Positions 23,501-39,590 are shown, numbered from the stretch's first letter. The stretch: 64,000 nt of DNA from Ursus arctos (GCF_023065955.2 NW_026622863.1:40716177-40780176), one strand, 5' to 3'. Translations and numbers: made by a program. Notes: generated by a model from the letters alone, not told the origin.

Positions 23501-25955
23501 GATGTGGAATGGGAGAACCAGGGAGGTGGAGCGGGGTTGTTATCTTGCAGGAGGAGGGGCCTGGTGTGAATGGAACCCTCATCCCCCACCCCCACCCCAG
23601 GGGGCAGGAAGTCAACGGTGAAGGGCTTTGTGGGTAACACTGATGAATCAAAACCCAGAGGCATCAACATCTTGTTCAGAGATGGGGAGATTGTGGCAGA
23701 AGGGTGCCGAGCAGCCGTGACAACGGCCTGCCTCTGGAGGAAGTGGTGGAGGGCGACTCCGGGGTGGCGTGGGCCATCAGGAAAGGAGGGCCGGAGCCAT
23801 GAATCTGGGGGTCTGCCGGGCTCCGCTCCTGACGTCCCAAGCATGTGCATGGCTCACTGTCGCGGGCAGGCATACCCAGGGTTGGTATCTGCCATGTGGG
23901 TCCGCACGATCTGAGCCGATGACGGAGCCTTGGAGGCTGCCGGCAGAGTGTGAGGCCGGAGGCTGGAGGCCTGGTGTGGTCCACGCGGGCACACCCATAG
24001 GGGCCTGGCCTGGCGACAGGCCAGCTCTCCAAAGCCGCCGTTGAAGACAATAGAGGCAATAGCCCCACAGCCGATGTTGAGAAGCATGTGCTCCAGGCCA
24101 CGCACTGTTCTAAGTGTTACAGTCTTGGGCTGCTTGCCACTTGAAAATCAACACTCAAGAGACAAGCGATGGTGGGAAAGGAAAAGTTTCCTTGTGCAGG
24201 GAGCCGGCAACCTGGGAAGATGGTGCACTGAAGTCTCAAGACCACGTTGGCCGTCCAGGGGCAGCGGGAGGGTTTTAACTGGGAAGGCACGGAGGGGGGC
24301 CTGCATGCAGGAAACGCGGGTGCTGGGGCGGGGGGTCAGCCCTATGTCCACACCACCCTGAGCAAATGTGCTGGCACCCATGGTAGCTGTTTCCAATGAG
24401 GTCAGGCCTTATCTCCGGGGCAAGTTTGGTCTTTCACTTCTCAAGGCCAGTGATCCAAAATGTCAAGGAAAGTGGGTTCTGACAGAGCAAGGGCCTTAGG
24501 TCTGCAAGCGAGCAGTGCTGTAAGTGTGAAGCAAGCTCTCCCTGAAGACCTGTCGGAGTGCCGCTGCCGCAGCACGGCCTGGCATCAGCTTGCTCCAACC
24601 TCTCAACAAGGGCACGAGGCACGCCGTGGAGATCCCGGGAAAGGCCATGGCGCTGGGGCCTCCCACACGGCTCCCTGCAGACTAAGGCCAAATCAAACAG
24701 CAGACTCCCCCAAGGGCCGACAGTTACTTGACTCATTTGCGGTGCTCTGGCTTCAATCTCAGCCGTGGGAGCCACAACATCTGTGCAGAAGTGCTGAGCT
24801 CAGTGGCGGCGGGGGGGGGGGGGTGCAGCGTGGAGGAGCCACCGGGCAGGGCCTCGATCTGCCAAATGGCGATAATGAGGGTGTTTATTAGGGAATCCAC
24901 TGAGGCTGGTGAGCTTCCATATGGGGAGAACTCAAGGCACAAGGGACCATCCCTGATGCCAGCTCTTGTGAGTGCTGTGATTATAGCCTTGATAGAAGGA
25001 AAGGAAGGAAGGAAGGAAATAGGAAGGGGGTAAGACCACAAGAGAGAGAAACAAGAAAGAAGAAAACATTTTCACATTCAAGAGGAAGAAAGGGAGTGAA
25101 GAAGGAGGGGAGGTGCAGAGGAAGAGACGTGAAGCAGGTGGAATGTTCCCAAAGATTCCCACAAACAGCTGGAAAGAGGGCTTTGTCCTTCATGGGGTAG
25201 ATGGCGGGGTCCCGAGGAGGAGGTTTGCCAAGTGGGTTAAGAGTCCTCCTGGATCCATTTTCAGCCCTGCTGCATCCCAGCTGAGGCGATGAGCACCTGA
25301 CCTTCCCCCTCTGAGCTTCAGTTTCCCCCTGCCCCCAGGTTGCCATGAGGAGCTGATGAGCCCATGTCGCAAAGCATGCTCACTGTCTTTGTTAAGGGCG
25401 GGCAGCCACGCCTGGATTCTGCTCACGGGATGTCATTACATTTACCCAGTTCTCAGTTGGCTGACAAATCAAAAGGATATAAATAGCCATGTTTGGTTTC
25501 TCATAAATGCATTAAAAATGACTTGGCATCTTGCCCAGGCTCCCTGTCAGGGCGGTGGGCAAGGATTGTTTTGCAGAGATCTAACGGGTGTCAAGGTCGT
25601 GGGTTCAGAAGGAATTCCAGCTGCCCAGTGGTACCAGGTGTCGTCTCAAGGAGCCCACGCCCTCCTTGGCACAGGCTCACGCCGCCACTCTGGGCCCTGG
25701 CAAGCCCTGCCGGGTGACTCAGGCCCAGCCACTGCCTGTTCGCCTGGACTCAGCCCTCTGGCCCAGCCTGCATTAGGTCAGTCTGCTCACAAGTGGGCTC
25801 TGGGAAGGCTGTGCCAGGCGGCGGGTGGAGGGGAGAGCAGAGAGAGGCACACACGGCGAGGGGAAAGACTGGGTTGTCCTGGGGCTTCCCTCTGTCTTTC
25901 TTCATGAACTTCTCAGAGGCTGACCTCACCCCTGGCTCAGGAGGGGGACCCTGGA
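23501..25955. other. GC-rich intergenic stretch without a supported gene
   Basis: Many overlapping frames of 60-180 codons occur on both strands, as expected in GC-rich non-coding DNA. None shows a domain or exon boundaries I can defend. It includes a poly-G run at about 24810-24822 and a (GGAA)n tract near 25000-25020. Confidence 0.45.
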
Positions 25956-25959
25956 GGCA

Positions 25960-26120
25960 GATGATACAAATTCTGGACTCCACTGTCTGGGTTCTAGTTC
26001 CTAGCTGCCCCACATGTGATCTTAGGCTTATTTACCCTATCAGTGTCTCAGTCTCCCCATCTGCAAAATGGACATAATAGCAATGCCTACCCCATAGGGT
26101 TGCTGGAAGGTTTAAATGAT
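25960..26120 (-). repeat. MIR SINE, minus strand
   Basis: 'tctccccatctgcaaaatgg' followed by 'taccccatagggttgctgga' is the complement of the MIR core. Confidence 0.75.
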
Positions 26121-26145
26121 TACATGGATATTATTACTACTGTTA

Positions 26146-26174
26146 CTATTATTATTATTATTATTATTATTATT
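26146..26174. repeat. (ATT)n microsatellite
   Basis: About ten ATT units between two MIR-type fragments. Confidence 0.9.
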
Positions 26175-26234
26175 TCCTGATGTGCCAGTGTCAGGTGCAG
26201 AGTATCTGCTCTGATTAGGATATGCTATTGTTAC

Positions 26235-26305
26235 TACCTTTCTGTGATGTAGTTAAGAGCAAGGACTCTGGAGCAGCCTGGTTGGGTTCAACTCCCAGCC
26301 TCAAC
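26235..26305 (-). repeat. MIR fragment, minus strand
   Basis: 'aagagcaaggactctggagc' and 'tgggttcaactcccagcctc' match the complement of a MIR. Confidence 0.55.
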
Positions 26306-26309
26306 ACTC

Positions 26310-26455
26310 ATGAGCACCTGGATCTAACTGTTCCTGAAGCAGAACCTACTCTTGGACTTCTCCATTCCAAGAGCCAAGAAACACCTCGTTAGCTTAAGCA
26401 ACTTTGCTGGGATTTCTGTTACTTGCAGCCACATGTGTTCTGACTAACACAGAAG
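26310..26455 (+). repeat. Mid-reiterated repeat, copy 3 of 3 (3' part)
   Basis: 'tgagcacctggatctaactg', 'ttcctgaag' and 'ggatttctgttacttgcag' place it with 13150-13690 and 20144-20620. Confidence 0.5.
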
Positions 26456-26629
26456 GCTCCTGGGATTCAAATAACAGATAGGGAAGGCATCTGAGGAGAC
26501 GAGGTAGCTAAGGAAAGGAACAGAAGTGATACAGCTTGAGAAGAGTTAGCATCCTCTTCCTGGGTTAGAATCCCAGCTGTGTTCCTTACTGCCACTGATA
26601 AAGTGATTACAGAGGGGGTGCAGTCCTTC

Positions 26630-27110
26630 ACTCCTCCCTGTGTACATCCTTACAATGTGACTTTGCTACTCTTCCCATCAAGCGATAAGTCTACTTCCCC
26701 ACCCTTTGAATTGGGGCTGACCTTGTAACTTCCTTTGGCCATGGAGAAAGTGATGCTGTGCCAGTTCCAAGGTTAGGCTTCCAGAAGCCTACGCAGCTTC
26801 CGCTGACTCTCTTGGACCCTTGCCGTGACCTTGCGAACACGTCCAGGCTAGCCTGCTGGAGGGTAGGAGACTGAAGGCTCTCCAGCCACCTGCCTCCCAG
26901 CCCCCCCACCCCCACCGAAGCAGAGCCATCTAGCTGCTCAGAGCTGACCACAGATGCGTGAAGGAGCCCAGCCAAGACCAGACGAACCACCCAGCTGAGC
27001 CTGGCCTATGTCACTAACCTACAGATTGGAGAGAGAAAGAAATAATCATTGTATCAAACCACTGCACTTTGGGGGTTTCTTATGTAGCAGGAGATAACAG
27101 ATACATCTTG
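26630..27110 (+). repeat. Old LTR-like repeat, copy 1 of a head-to-tail pair
   Basis: It contains 'ggggctgaccttgtaacttc', 'gtgatgctgtgccagttcc', 'cgcagcttccgctgactctc', then 'gcccagccaagaccagacga'. The order is shared with 27130-27440. Confidence 0.6.
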
Positions 27111-27129
27111 TCTAACCCAGCCTTGCCCA

Positions 27130-27440
27130 AGGGACTTCCCAAAACCTAACCTTTAAGGCACATGGCAAGCTAAGGCCACTATGCCCCAGTCCCTGGTCAA
27201 GTGCTGCCTCTGAGCCTGGCCCTCAAGAGGCCTTGCAGCTTCTGTTCGCTTTCTTGGAGCCCTGCCACCACCTTGTGGACAAGCCTGGCTCAGCCTCCTG
27301 GTGGGTGAGAGGCCGTGCGGAGAGCCCCGCTGCCCCAGCTGACGGCACCTGCTCCAGCCCAGCCCACCGACTCCTACACACGGAAGACACCTCAGCCAAG
27401 ACCGGAGAGCCAACCCAGCCCACTGTTGATCAGAGAAGCA
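27130..27440 (+). repeat. Old LTR-like repeat, copy 2 of a head-to-tail pair
   Basis: 'aagaggccttgcagcttctg', 'ttcttggagccctgccacca', 'cagccaagaccggagagcca' parallel the copy just upstream. Confidence 0.6.
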
Positions 27441-27900
27441 CGAACCCTCTCTAAACTTGCATGCGGGCATGGTAGGCCGGGAAGATAGTCAGTCTGATTC
27501 TAGGAGCAAGGAATGGCCATTGCTGGGGCTTCAGGTACACATAGGGTCTCCTGAATTTGCTTGAGCATTCAGGGAGAGCATGGCCAGGGACTCTCATGAA
27601 GGCCAATGAGGGGTGCCCTGAGCTGTTGCAGAAGGATGTGGGCCCTGTCAAACTCTGTGTCTCATAAGTCTATGGCAGATTCAAAGCTTTATTTTTACCT
27701 AAAGATGAGAAGAGGTGATCTTTTTGTGTCTGAACAACAACAACAAAATGAGTATATCCACGTTTTAGGAATTCAGAAATGTCCATTTAAATAGTCCCCT
27801 CAGGTCAAGAAATTAGTATAAGGAATCAGAATTACAGAATTTTTTTTAGGGGTTAAAATTGCTTCAGAGCACACAGCCACAGTCTCTGAACCCTGGATTG
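27441..27900. other. No gene recognised
   Basis: Nothing supported in this spacer. Confidence 0.5.
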
Positions 27901-27909
27901 CGGCAACAA

Positions 27910-28265
27910 TTGGCCAGATGTTCACCAACTTACCTCCTCTTCCTGGCAACACAGAAGACCACATTTCCAAGGTTCCTTTGCAGTTAAGGAGGGGCTGCAT
28001 GACCAGGCTCTGGCCAATGAAATGTGGACAAAATGAATGACGCTTGTAAGCCTGGCTCTAACCCTCACGCCCGATTCCATGTTCTTTCTGTCCCTTCTGT
28101 GGTGACCTTGGAAACCACACTGCAGATGGCAGCCTGTCCCCTCTGAGTCACTGCTTGGAAGAAAGCCCTGAGCTGCATCTGATCAACATGTGACCAAGAA
28201 ATAAAACTCCGTGCTTATTCTGTGGCTTATCTGTTACTGTAGCAAAGCCTGTCCTAGCCTGACTT
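27910..28265 (+). repeat. Old interspersed repeat, family not named
   Basis: 'tttccaaggttcctttgcag', 'aggctctggccaatgaaatg' and 'tctgtggcttatctgttact' are phrases of a widely dispersed mammalian element. Non-coding. Confidence 0.55.
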
Positions 28266-28635
28266 CTAGAATGATTTACAGGGCTCCTCTAATAGAAGTA
28301 ATATTTGTAAAGGCAATTTCATGATGCAGAAGGTGTCTGTATTCAGGGTTACTGCGCAGAGGTGCATAGGTCAGCATCAGGCAAAGTGGCCGGGCAAGGG
28401 GCAAGTAGGGACCCACTCCACGCCTGACTCACCAAGCCAGTACCCTGATATAAGGCTGTGTCCGTGTGAAGGAAGCCCATTTTAAATTGTGCAGTAAGGT
28501 GACATGTAGGCTAATGGCAGCTTTGTCTGCCAAGAATAGTTTCTCCATTCTCCTTTCTTTCTCTAGCAGATGGTATAAATGATAAATTGTATTTATTAGT
28601 AATTATATTTTTTAAAAAAGTAAGCCTGAGGATTT
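28266..28635. other. No gene recognised
   Basis: Ordinary spacer ending in an AT-rich run. Confidence 0.5.
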
Positions 28636-29640
28636 TTAAAAGTTACAACGTGGAACACCTCACCAAAGAAGATATACAGATGGCGATTAAGCAGATGAAA
28701 AGGTGCTCCACATCAAATCTCATCAGGGAAATGCAAATTAAAACAGTGAGATAGCACGCCACGCCTATCAGAATGGCCAAAATCCGGGACACAGACGACA
28801 CCAAACGCTGGCGAGGATGTGGAGCAACAGGAACTCCTATTTATTGCTGTGGGAATGGAAAACAGTAGAGTCGTTCTGGAAGATAGTTTGTCAATTTCTT
28901 ACAAAACTAAGCGTACTCTTATCATACAACCCAGCAACTGCTCGCCCTGGTATTTACCCAAAGGAGATGAAAACTTAGGTCTATACAAAAACCTGCACAC
29001 AGATGTTCACAGCAGCTTTCTTCGTAAGAGCCAACACTTGGAAGCCACCAAGATGTCCTTCAGTAGGTGAATGGATAAACAGCGGTGGAGCCAGACAATG
29101 GAAGATGATTCAGCGCTAAAAAGAAATGAGCCAGCAAAGGCCATGAAAAGACGTGGAGGAGCCTTATGTGCATATAGCGAAGGGAAAGAAGTCAGTCTGA
29201 AGAGGTGACGTCCTGTACGATTCCAACTATATGACATTCTGGAAAAGGTAAAGTCTGGAGACGGTTTGATGAGTGGTTGCCTGAGTCTGCTGGGAGACAG
29301 GGGTGAATGGCAGAGCACAGAGGGGCTTTAGGACAGCAAAATGACTCTGTTGGACACTACAATGATGCATGTGTGTGTCCAAATCCATAGAAGGGACACC
29401 ATCAAGAGCGAACACGAGTGTGCGGTGTGGACTTCAGGTGATAATGACGTGCCAATGCAGGCTCGTCAATTGTCGGAGACGTAGCCCTCGGGTAGCAGGC
29501 ATGGATGTCGCGGAGGCTGGGCCTTCACCACACGTTGATAATGCAGGGGGAGGGGAAATAGAGGCAATCTCTGTCCCTTCCTCTCGATTTTGCTGTGAAC
29601 CTCAAACTGCTCAAAAAAAACCCAAAGTCTTAAAATTACA
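28636..29640 (+). mobile_element. Old L1 3' end (ORF2 C-terminus and 3'UTR), plus strand
   Basis: It reads through the ORF2 tail order 'gaagatatacagatggcgat', 'gaggatgtggagcaacagga', 'cccagcaactgctcgccct', 'gaatggataaacagcggtgg', then a 3'UTR 'tctggaaaaggtaaagtctg'. Several stops and frameshifts; inactive. Confidence 0.8.
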
Positions 29641-29652
29641 ATATGACAAGGA

Positions 29653-29853
29653 GAGACACCTGGGTGGCCAGTCGGTGAAGCGTCTGCCTTCGGTTGAGGT
29701 CATGATCCCGGGGTCCTGGGATCGAGTCCTGCACTGGCTCCTTGCTCAGCAGGGACCCTGTTTCTCCCTCTGCTGCTCCCCTTGCTTGTGCTCTCTCTCT
29801 CTGACAAATAAAAAAATACATAAAATCTTAATAAAAAACAAGTTAAGAAAAGT
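29653..29853 (+). mobile_element. CanSINE, plus strand
   Basis: Head 'gagacacctgggtggccagt'. The perfect 13-bp target duplication AATATGACAAGGA lies at 29640-29652 and 29854-29866. Confidence 0.93.
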
Positions 29854-30069
29854 AATATGACAAGGAAAGGGGCAAAATAGGATGGTTAAAAATGGAATAT
29901 GGGGCACGTTGTGCCTTACCCTGCACTTGGAGGTGTGGGGAAGAGGTGGCAAGAGCTGGCCTCCCCACTTCTCCCGCGGGGTGACAGACGCTTCTCGTTG
30001 TCCAGTGGGCTGCATGGAGAGTGGCTGCTACCCCCCACCCTTACCCATCAGGAACTCTACCTTGTCAGA

Positions 30070-30930
30070 ATCACCTTTTTAAATGGACATCCGATCAGGG
30101 GTCTCCACTGCTCAAAAGCCTCCTGTGACTCCTATCTCACTTCAAATAGAATCCAAAGCCCTCACCCTGGCCTACCGGGTCCTGCAGGATTTGGCTGTGC
30201 TCCCTCCCTCTTGTCCTCCCTGCCCCAGTCGGCCCCATCCACCATGTAGACACCCACTCCGGAGCCCTTATACACGTGCGGACTCTGCCCAGAACTTGTG
30301 ACAGGCTGAATGACAGCCCCTCAAGGGGGTCTCCTCCAAATCCCTGGCATCCGTGAAAAAACGGTACCTTAACATGGTGGAAGGGACTTTGCAGTTATGC
30401 TTAAGGTCAGGATCTTGGGATGGGAACGTTATTTCAGATTATCGGATGGGCCCAATGTCATCCTAAAGGTCGTTGTAAGAGTAAAGCAGGAGAGTCAGAG
30501 TCGAAGAAGGAGATGTGACCCTGGAATCATGGGTCAGAGAGTCAGAGAGAGAGATTTGAAAATGCCCCGCCGTTGGCTTTGATGATGGAGGACATGTTAA
30601 GTTGCTGAAGAGGCAAACGAAGGACTCTCCCCTTCGAGCCTCCAGAAGAATCCAGTCCTGCCGACGCCTTGATTTTAGACCCATTCGAGACCCCAAGCAG
30701 ACCCGTTTTGGACTTCTGACCTCCAGAACCGTAAAACTGTCCATGTGTGGTGCTGAAGCCATTCCGTTTGTGGTCATTTGTCGTGGCAGCCGTAGGAACC
30801 CCATACCTACCGCCCTAGACCCCTACTTGTCTGGCTCTTTCTTATTGTTCAAGACTCATCATGTCACCTCTTGAGAGACGCTGTCCCTGGCTACTCATTG
30901 CAGCTCAATGAATATTTATTGAATGAATCA
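30070..30930 (-). repeat. L2 3' region, minus strand, split by an MLT1 LTR
   Basis: 30070-30295 ('aatccaaagccctcaccctg', 'gtcctgcaggatttggctgt') and 30785-30930 ('attgttcaagactcatcatg', 'aatgaatatttattgaatga') are consecutive parts of one L2 in complement. The MLT1 LTR at 30297-30780 sits between them. Confidence 0.65.
30297..30780 (+). mobile_element. MLT1-type LTR (ERVL-MaLR), plus strand
   Basis: 'gtgacaggctgaatgacagc' start, 'tggaagggactttgcagtta', 'gcgccttgattttagaccc'-type block (30664-30682) and 'cttctgacctccagaaccgt' follow MLT1 order. Inserted in L2. Confidence 0.75.
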
Positions 30931-31149
30931 TTGAAAACAGACATGTCCATTTGACCTCAGTAAAGGTTGAAGCAAGAGCCTGCAGACTAACACCTGTGGG
31001 CTGATGTGTTTTATTTGGCTGGGTTGTGTTTGAAAACCTTTTCGAGCCAATATTTATGAGTTGAAACAGTTTTGCTCAGACACCTCGATTTCTGGAGGCA
31101 CGTGAAGCTTTCGGAGGAACGAGAGGCCTCCATTCATGCCTGGTGGAAA

Positions 31150-31210
31150 TTAGCTAGAATTTTCTGACGTGGCCCCAGAGCCCCTCCCCCTCCCAGTATA
31201 AAAACTCCTA
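31150..31210 (+). promoter_or_regulatory. TATA-like element with upstream CRE-like site, function unknown
   Basis: TATAAAAA begins at about 31197, preceded by a pyrimidine-rich C tract and by TGACGTGG at 31165. It lies just 5' of the HAL1/L1 ORF1 remnant, so it may be a relic of a repeat promoter rather than a gene promoter. Confidence 0.3.
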
Positions 31211-31329
31211 CACTGCCACAGCCCCCGCCAGGCCTTGGCCCTCTTGTAGGGTTTCTGCTTGGTCCAGGCAGGCCGCCAAGTTAGCAACCTTGGCACCTCA
31301 GCTAGGGTTCCCCTAAAAGCAAATATGAA

Positions 31330-31670
31330 AAGAGAAAGTATCAACAAGGAGGAAGGAGGTAGGTATGAACAATCAGATGGAAATTCGAGAATTACAAAAT
31401 ACACTAACCCAAGTAAAAGGCTCACTGGACAGACTGAAGAGCAGAAGGAAGATGACACAGGAAGGTGTCAGCAAACTCGAGAGATCAACAGACATTCTCC
31501 TACCCACACAGCAGAGAAGATGGGAGGAAGATCAAGTCTTGGGGACCTGGGGGGACAGCAACAGCTCTGACATCCATGTCCTTGGAGTCCTGGGAGAGGA
31601 GAGGGAATGTGGGCAGAGAAAATATTTGAAGAATCTAATCTCGGGGAGAGGAAGTGAGGGAAAGCCAGGC
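31330..31670 (+). mobile_element. L1/HAL1 ORF1 remnant, plus strand
   Basis: The plus frame from 31365 encodes a charged coiled-coil-like segment with 'ELQNTLTQVKGSLDRLKSRR', then 'WGDSNSSDIHVLGVLGEERE', which is the ORF1 central pattern. Frameshifts break it. Confidence 0.65.
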
Positions 31671-31934
31671 AGGGAAGGGGCTAACCTGATCCACGAGTGC
31701 CTTAACAAGCCGCTCGCTGCTGTATCCACCGGAAGCTCGGCGCCACAGAGGACCTGCAGAGGGAATGTGTAGAATGTGGCCCAGAGTTGTGGCTCCCACT
31801 CCCATGCCTTCTGGGTAAGGGTTGCTCTCAGGGGCACCAAGCACCCAGCTGCCAGCCCGGTCCATGCCTGGCGCAAGGGACCGTCTGCGTAACTGTTGAA
31901 GCTACAGGGTAACTCAGGGAGGACTGGGGGCGTG

Positions 31935-32340
31935 GGGGGTGTATTTGTTGCCTACCACTACATAACGAATTGCCAGACATTAAGGGGCTTAAAACAACCC
32001 ACATGCATGATACCCCAGTGTCTGTGGGTCAGGAGTCCAGAGGCGGCTTGACTGGGTCCTCTGCTCAGGGCCTCCCAAGTCTGCAATCAAAGTGTCGGCC
32101 AGGCTGTTCTCATCCGGATGCTTGACTGGAGAACCTGCCTCCGACCTTCTTCAGATTGTCGGCCGTGTTCACTTTCTTGTGGTTGTGGCCTCAGGTCCAA
32201 AAGACCACCTCAGCTCCTGGAGGCCGCTCACTGTCCCCACCAAGCGGGCCTCCTCAACATGGGGTGAGCCTCTCTCGCTCCAGCAGGCTGAGACGGAGTC
32301 CGACGTGATGTCACCTAATCCAGGGCTGACATGCTGACCC
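31935..32340 (-). repeat. Old LTR-like repeat, family not named
   Basis: 'ttgcctaccactacataacg', 'aaggggcttaaaacaaccca', 'tgtctgtgggtcaggagtcc' are typical of an antisense old mammalian LTR-like family. Confidence 0.5.
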
Positions 32341-33800
32341 CTTCACAATCGGAAGGGGGATATGGTTGGAAACAGGTCACAGGGGCCATCCGCGTGGAAA
32401 GGGAAGGGATTCACACAAAGGTGTGGACACCAGGAGGCGAGAATCGCTGGGATCCTGAGGGTCTGCCTGCCACGGTGGGACACAGACCGCCTGGGTTGTG
32501 GGTTGTGGGTTGTGTTCTTCAGGGCTATGCGTATAGGCCTGGGCGTCCGGCCTGTGCTCAGCTCTTGTCCCCCTCCCGCACCCCAGCTACTACACAATGT
32601 GCCCCTGCGTGTGCAGGACACAGGGGTTTCTGGGGAGCTGGTCAGGAGGGACCCAGAAGCCTCCTCCCAAGGTCACTGTGTGACTTCTGGCAGGGTGTTT
32701 GAAACTCCTGTGCCTTAATGTTCTCAGCTACAAATGAGGTTCGTAGGAAACTCAGCTTCATGGGTGGCCGTGAGGACATAATGTTCATAAGTTCTAATCC
32801 TGCCAGGAAGTTCACAAACATTTGCCCTTCCTGTCTTCATGATTCTCTGCCTCTGCTTCCTGATGGACCCCGTTTAGTTCTCCACGAATGTTCCCCCATT
32901 CTGCAGGAATCTTTGCGTCTCTGGGCACTGCACGAAGCCTTAAGTGTTTTGGCAACAGTGTCCAGTAAGTGAGGAGTGAGCTCTGCCCTCTACTCAGGGG
33001 CAGAAGTTCTGTTCTGGAAGTTTCAGATCTCTCCCATCGTGGCTTCACAATGGAATAGCAGGGCAATGAATTTTACAAGGCATTAATATTTTATTTCTCA
33101 CTCTTGCATTCTGCTGAACAGTGTATAGAATTTCTGGGAAGAGTCAGGCTTGGTGATTCCCGTGGGCCAGCTGGGCCCCGCCTGGTGCCTTGTCCTGGTA
33201 GAGAGGGTCTGTTTCTCCTTCTCAGGGCCTGAGGGGGCTGTCTGCACTGTGAGAGCCAGGAAGGGTGACACGTGTCCAGCAGCTCTGGGCCACCCCCTGG
33301 CAGCACACTCTGCCTTGGAGAGCTATGGCTAAGCCCGAAGGCCCTAGGCGCAGTGGGACAGGGTGGGGCAGGCGACAAGCATGGAAAGGCAGCAGCCCAG
33401 AGCAGATCTCAGAGTCTGGGTGCTCCCCACCCCCACCCCATCTCAGCCCTTGTCCTCGGGGGAGTGCAGTCAGGAAGATGGCGACAGTTTACCAACTCCC
33501 AGGGACCCACCCTGAAAATGGCCTCATTCCATCTCTCCCTCCCTATGAGGAACACAAGACTTGAGCCAGGCAACCTGAGTTTGCCCTGGAAACTTCCCCC
33601 ACCCCCACCCCCCACCAATCTCTAGACAGTAGTCTTGCCTCAGCTTCCCCATCTGTGGGACGGGGAGTGCTAATGAGGTAACAGAGCAGGACCTGGAACA
33701 GGGAAGGCTCGGCCTCAGCTGTGGCCATGGGTCAGTCTTGTGCCCCCCCCGCCCCAGTGCCATGGGAAGGACAGTTCACGGGATGAAGACACAGAGACCA
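32341..33800. other. Spacer 3' of the FAM187B2-type gene, nothing recognised
   Basis: GC-rich with many short frames but no supported gene or repeat. Confidence 0.45.
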
Positions 33801-33826
33801 GGTGTCCTGGGCACCGAGGGCTCGCT

Positions 33827-37286
<3,460 letters not shown>

Positions 37287-37670
37287 TTAACAACTCTGTT
37301 TCGTGTCTATTCCAAGTCCTCCACTCTGCTGGGATAGGAAGAAACTTAATTTATCTATTCAGGGTTTTCTCTACCATTCCCTGCTTTGGCATTCAAGCAT
37401 CACATGTGAGCATTCGACACATTTTTCCCCGAACACTGACTATGTTCTGGGCACAATTCTTAGTGCTGGGAGTGGAGAAGTGAATAAAGCCTCCCTGGTT
37501 ACCATTCTGACTTCCTATCCCTTTCTCCCCAGCCCTTCCTCCCCAGTCATGCTGGCCTCCCTGCCATCTTCTGAAAACATCAGGCAAGCAAAGGGCTCCT
37601 GCCTCAGGACCTTTGCACACACTGGTCCCAGACTCTTTCCACAGATAGCTGTGTGATTCAATTCATTTTA

Positions 37671-37868
37671 TTTTTTTTTAAAGATTTTATTTATTTATTT
37701 GACAGAGATAGAGACAGCCAGCGAGAGAGGGAACACAAGCAGGGGGAGTGGGAGAGGAAGAAGCAGGCTCATAGCGGAGGAGCCTGATGTGGGGCTCGAT
37801 CCCACAACGCCGGGATCACGCCCTGAGCCGAAGGCAGATGCTTAACCGCTGTGCCACCCAGGCGCCCC
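37671..37868 (-). mobile_element. Young CanSINE, minus strand
   Basis: Near-consensus body in complement. The perfect 13-bp target duplication TCAATTCATTTTA lies at 37658-37670 and 37869-37881. It sits 0.5 kb 5' of the FAM187B2-type start. Confidence 0.95.
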
Positions 37869-38138
37869 TCAATTCATTTTAAACAAATAAATATTTTTCT
37901 CCTTCCCAAACCATTTCCTAAACTCCTTCTCAGTCCTGAAATTAAAAATAATTATCATGCAGCCTTGATTTGCCATCACTCACTCATTTCACAAATGTTT
38001 ACCAAAGGCCTACCATGTGCTGGCCCTTATTCTAATCACAGCCCTGAGCAGGTTAAACAAAGCCTGCCCCCCCCCCACTTGGACTTACCTTCTAGTGGAA
38101 GAGACAGATAACAAGCAAAAATGGAATACATAATATCA

Positions 38139-38790
38139 GATACAGTCGATTCTCCTTATTCATGGCAGTTATAACTGTTCTATAAAGTTGCTGAATTAGC
38201 AAATACTGAAACATTGTTCCTAAGAGAAATGCAGGCTCAAGATCCTACAGGCCTTTGGTCTTAACATTTTTGTCAACTGCTGGACACATAACCTTGCTTT
38301 ATGTGTATTTTTCTTTAAAGACCTCTTATTTAATATATATTGTTAATTTCATTAACATTGAACTTGTAACCAACAGCACTATTAACTCATGCCTGAACAA
38401 AGCTTATCTAATACACGTGTTTTCTTCATAAGACACCTCAGAGCCTTCTTGTGCTTAGGGGCACTGGCCAGCGCTTTCAGCACTGCCCGGGAGCCATTTT
38501 AAATAGCAGAATCAATAAAAAGTACAAAAATGCAACAACAACAACAACAAAAAGTGGTCTTAAACAGACCCTGAAAAGGGTACTTGTTACTAGTAAGAGA
38601 ACTGAAACCAGAAGGCGGTCGCATGGTGTTGGACCTCGGCTGGGAATGTGCTCAACGTTTTCACCACTCCGTGCGTGTCTGCAGGTAACTACACAGCCAC
38701 TGTGGGTAGTGCCCCGGGGCCACAATACATGTTAGCAAGCCGGTGAATTCACAAGTATGGAGTCCTCAAATCATGAGGATTACCCAATAA
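38139..38790. mobile_element. Probable Tigger-type (TcMar) DNA transposon remnant
   Basis: The left part reads 'gtcgattctccttattcatg' with 'ttctataaagttgctgaatt'. The right part ends 'aatcatgaggattacc', roughly inverted to the left end. The internal 'taaccttgctttatgtgtat' block is typical of a common non-autonomous mammalian family. No transposase frame. A (CAA)n tract lies at about 38532-38552. Confidence 0.6.
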
Positions 38791-39590
38791 TTGCTAAGGA
38801 TAAGAAGAGAGCAGGGAACTGGGGCTAGAAAGTGACGTGTTGGTATATAGGTGTGAGCTCTTTCAGGCAGCATGATCAGGCCTGTCTCAGCACTCGCTGA
38901 GGAGGTGAAATTCCACAAACACGTGAATAAAGTGAGATAAAGAGCCATGTGGATAGTTGAAGGAAGAATATTCCCAAGAGATGGTTAGACCCTGAGACAG
39001 CTGCCATATTTAAAGGGCATAGAGGCCAGAGTGACTAAGCAGTAGTGGACAAGAGGGAGAGTGGTGAGTGGGTGAGGTCAGAGGTTCATGAGGTCTTTGC
39101 TAAGACACCCTGCGTTGCTCTGTACCTGGCTCCCTATGGCTGGGGGCTCTCTTAGTTGCGTCCCTGTCCCATGCGGGGACCTCTACAAGCTGGGCTCGGC
39201 ATAAGCTGTTTGCTTAGACTGGAACTGCTGCTTCTAGGGCAGTTTGCTGCTACCTTCACCCCAGGAGTGGGCCATACATCCCCTCTGTTCTCACATCTGT
39301 TAAAACCACCTAGAGCTTTTGTCTGCTTCCCAGGACCTTATAAAGTCCCTCTACTGCAGATATACTAACATCTACACTTCTGTTGCTTCTCCTCCAGCTC
39401 CCTCTCTCTCTCTCCTCCACCCACGTATCTTTTCTAAACAAGTAAGCAGGGCTACGCAGACACTGTGCGATACCTCACTTCTGATTTTCACATTGTCTAG
39501 GTGAGAAGTAACAAACTGGCTGGATCCAGCCTGAATAAATGTTTTCATTGGTCTCTCTAGGATGTTTTTAGAATATTTAAATCAGTGACC
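38791..39590. other. Spacer with an old repeat fragment, no exon found
   Basis: About 38985-39095 resembles the mid-reiterated family at 18330-18720. I searched this stretch by eye for a FAM187B-type terminal exon on the minus strand and found none. Confidence 0.45.

Noticed and set aside
25356..25907. 183-codon plus-strand frame in GC-rich DNA
   Set aside because: No domain, no signal peptide, no exon boundaries, and overlapping frames on both strands of similar length.
31197..31300. TATA box followed by a possible unannotated gene
   Set aside because: Only a decayed HAL1/L1 ORF1 follows; kept as a low-confidence regulatory site, not a gene.
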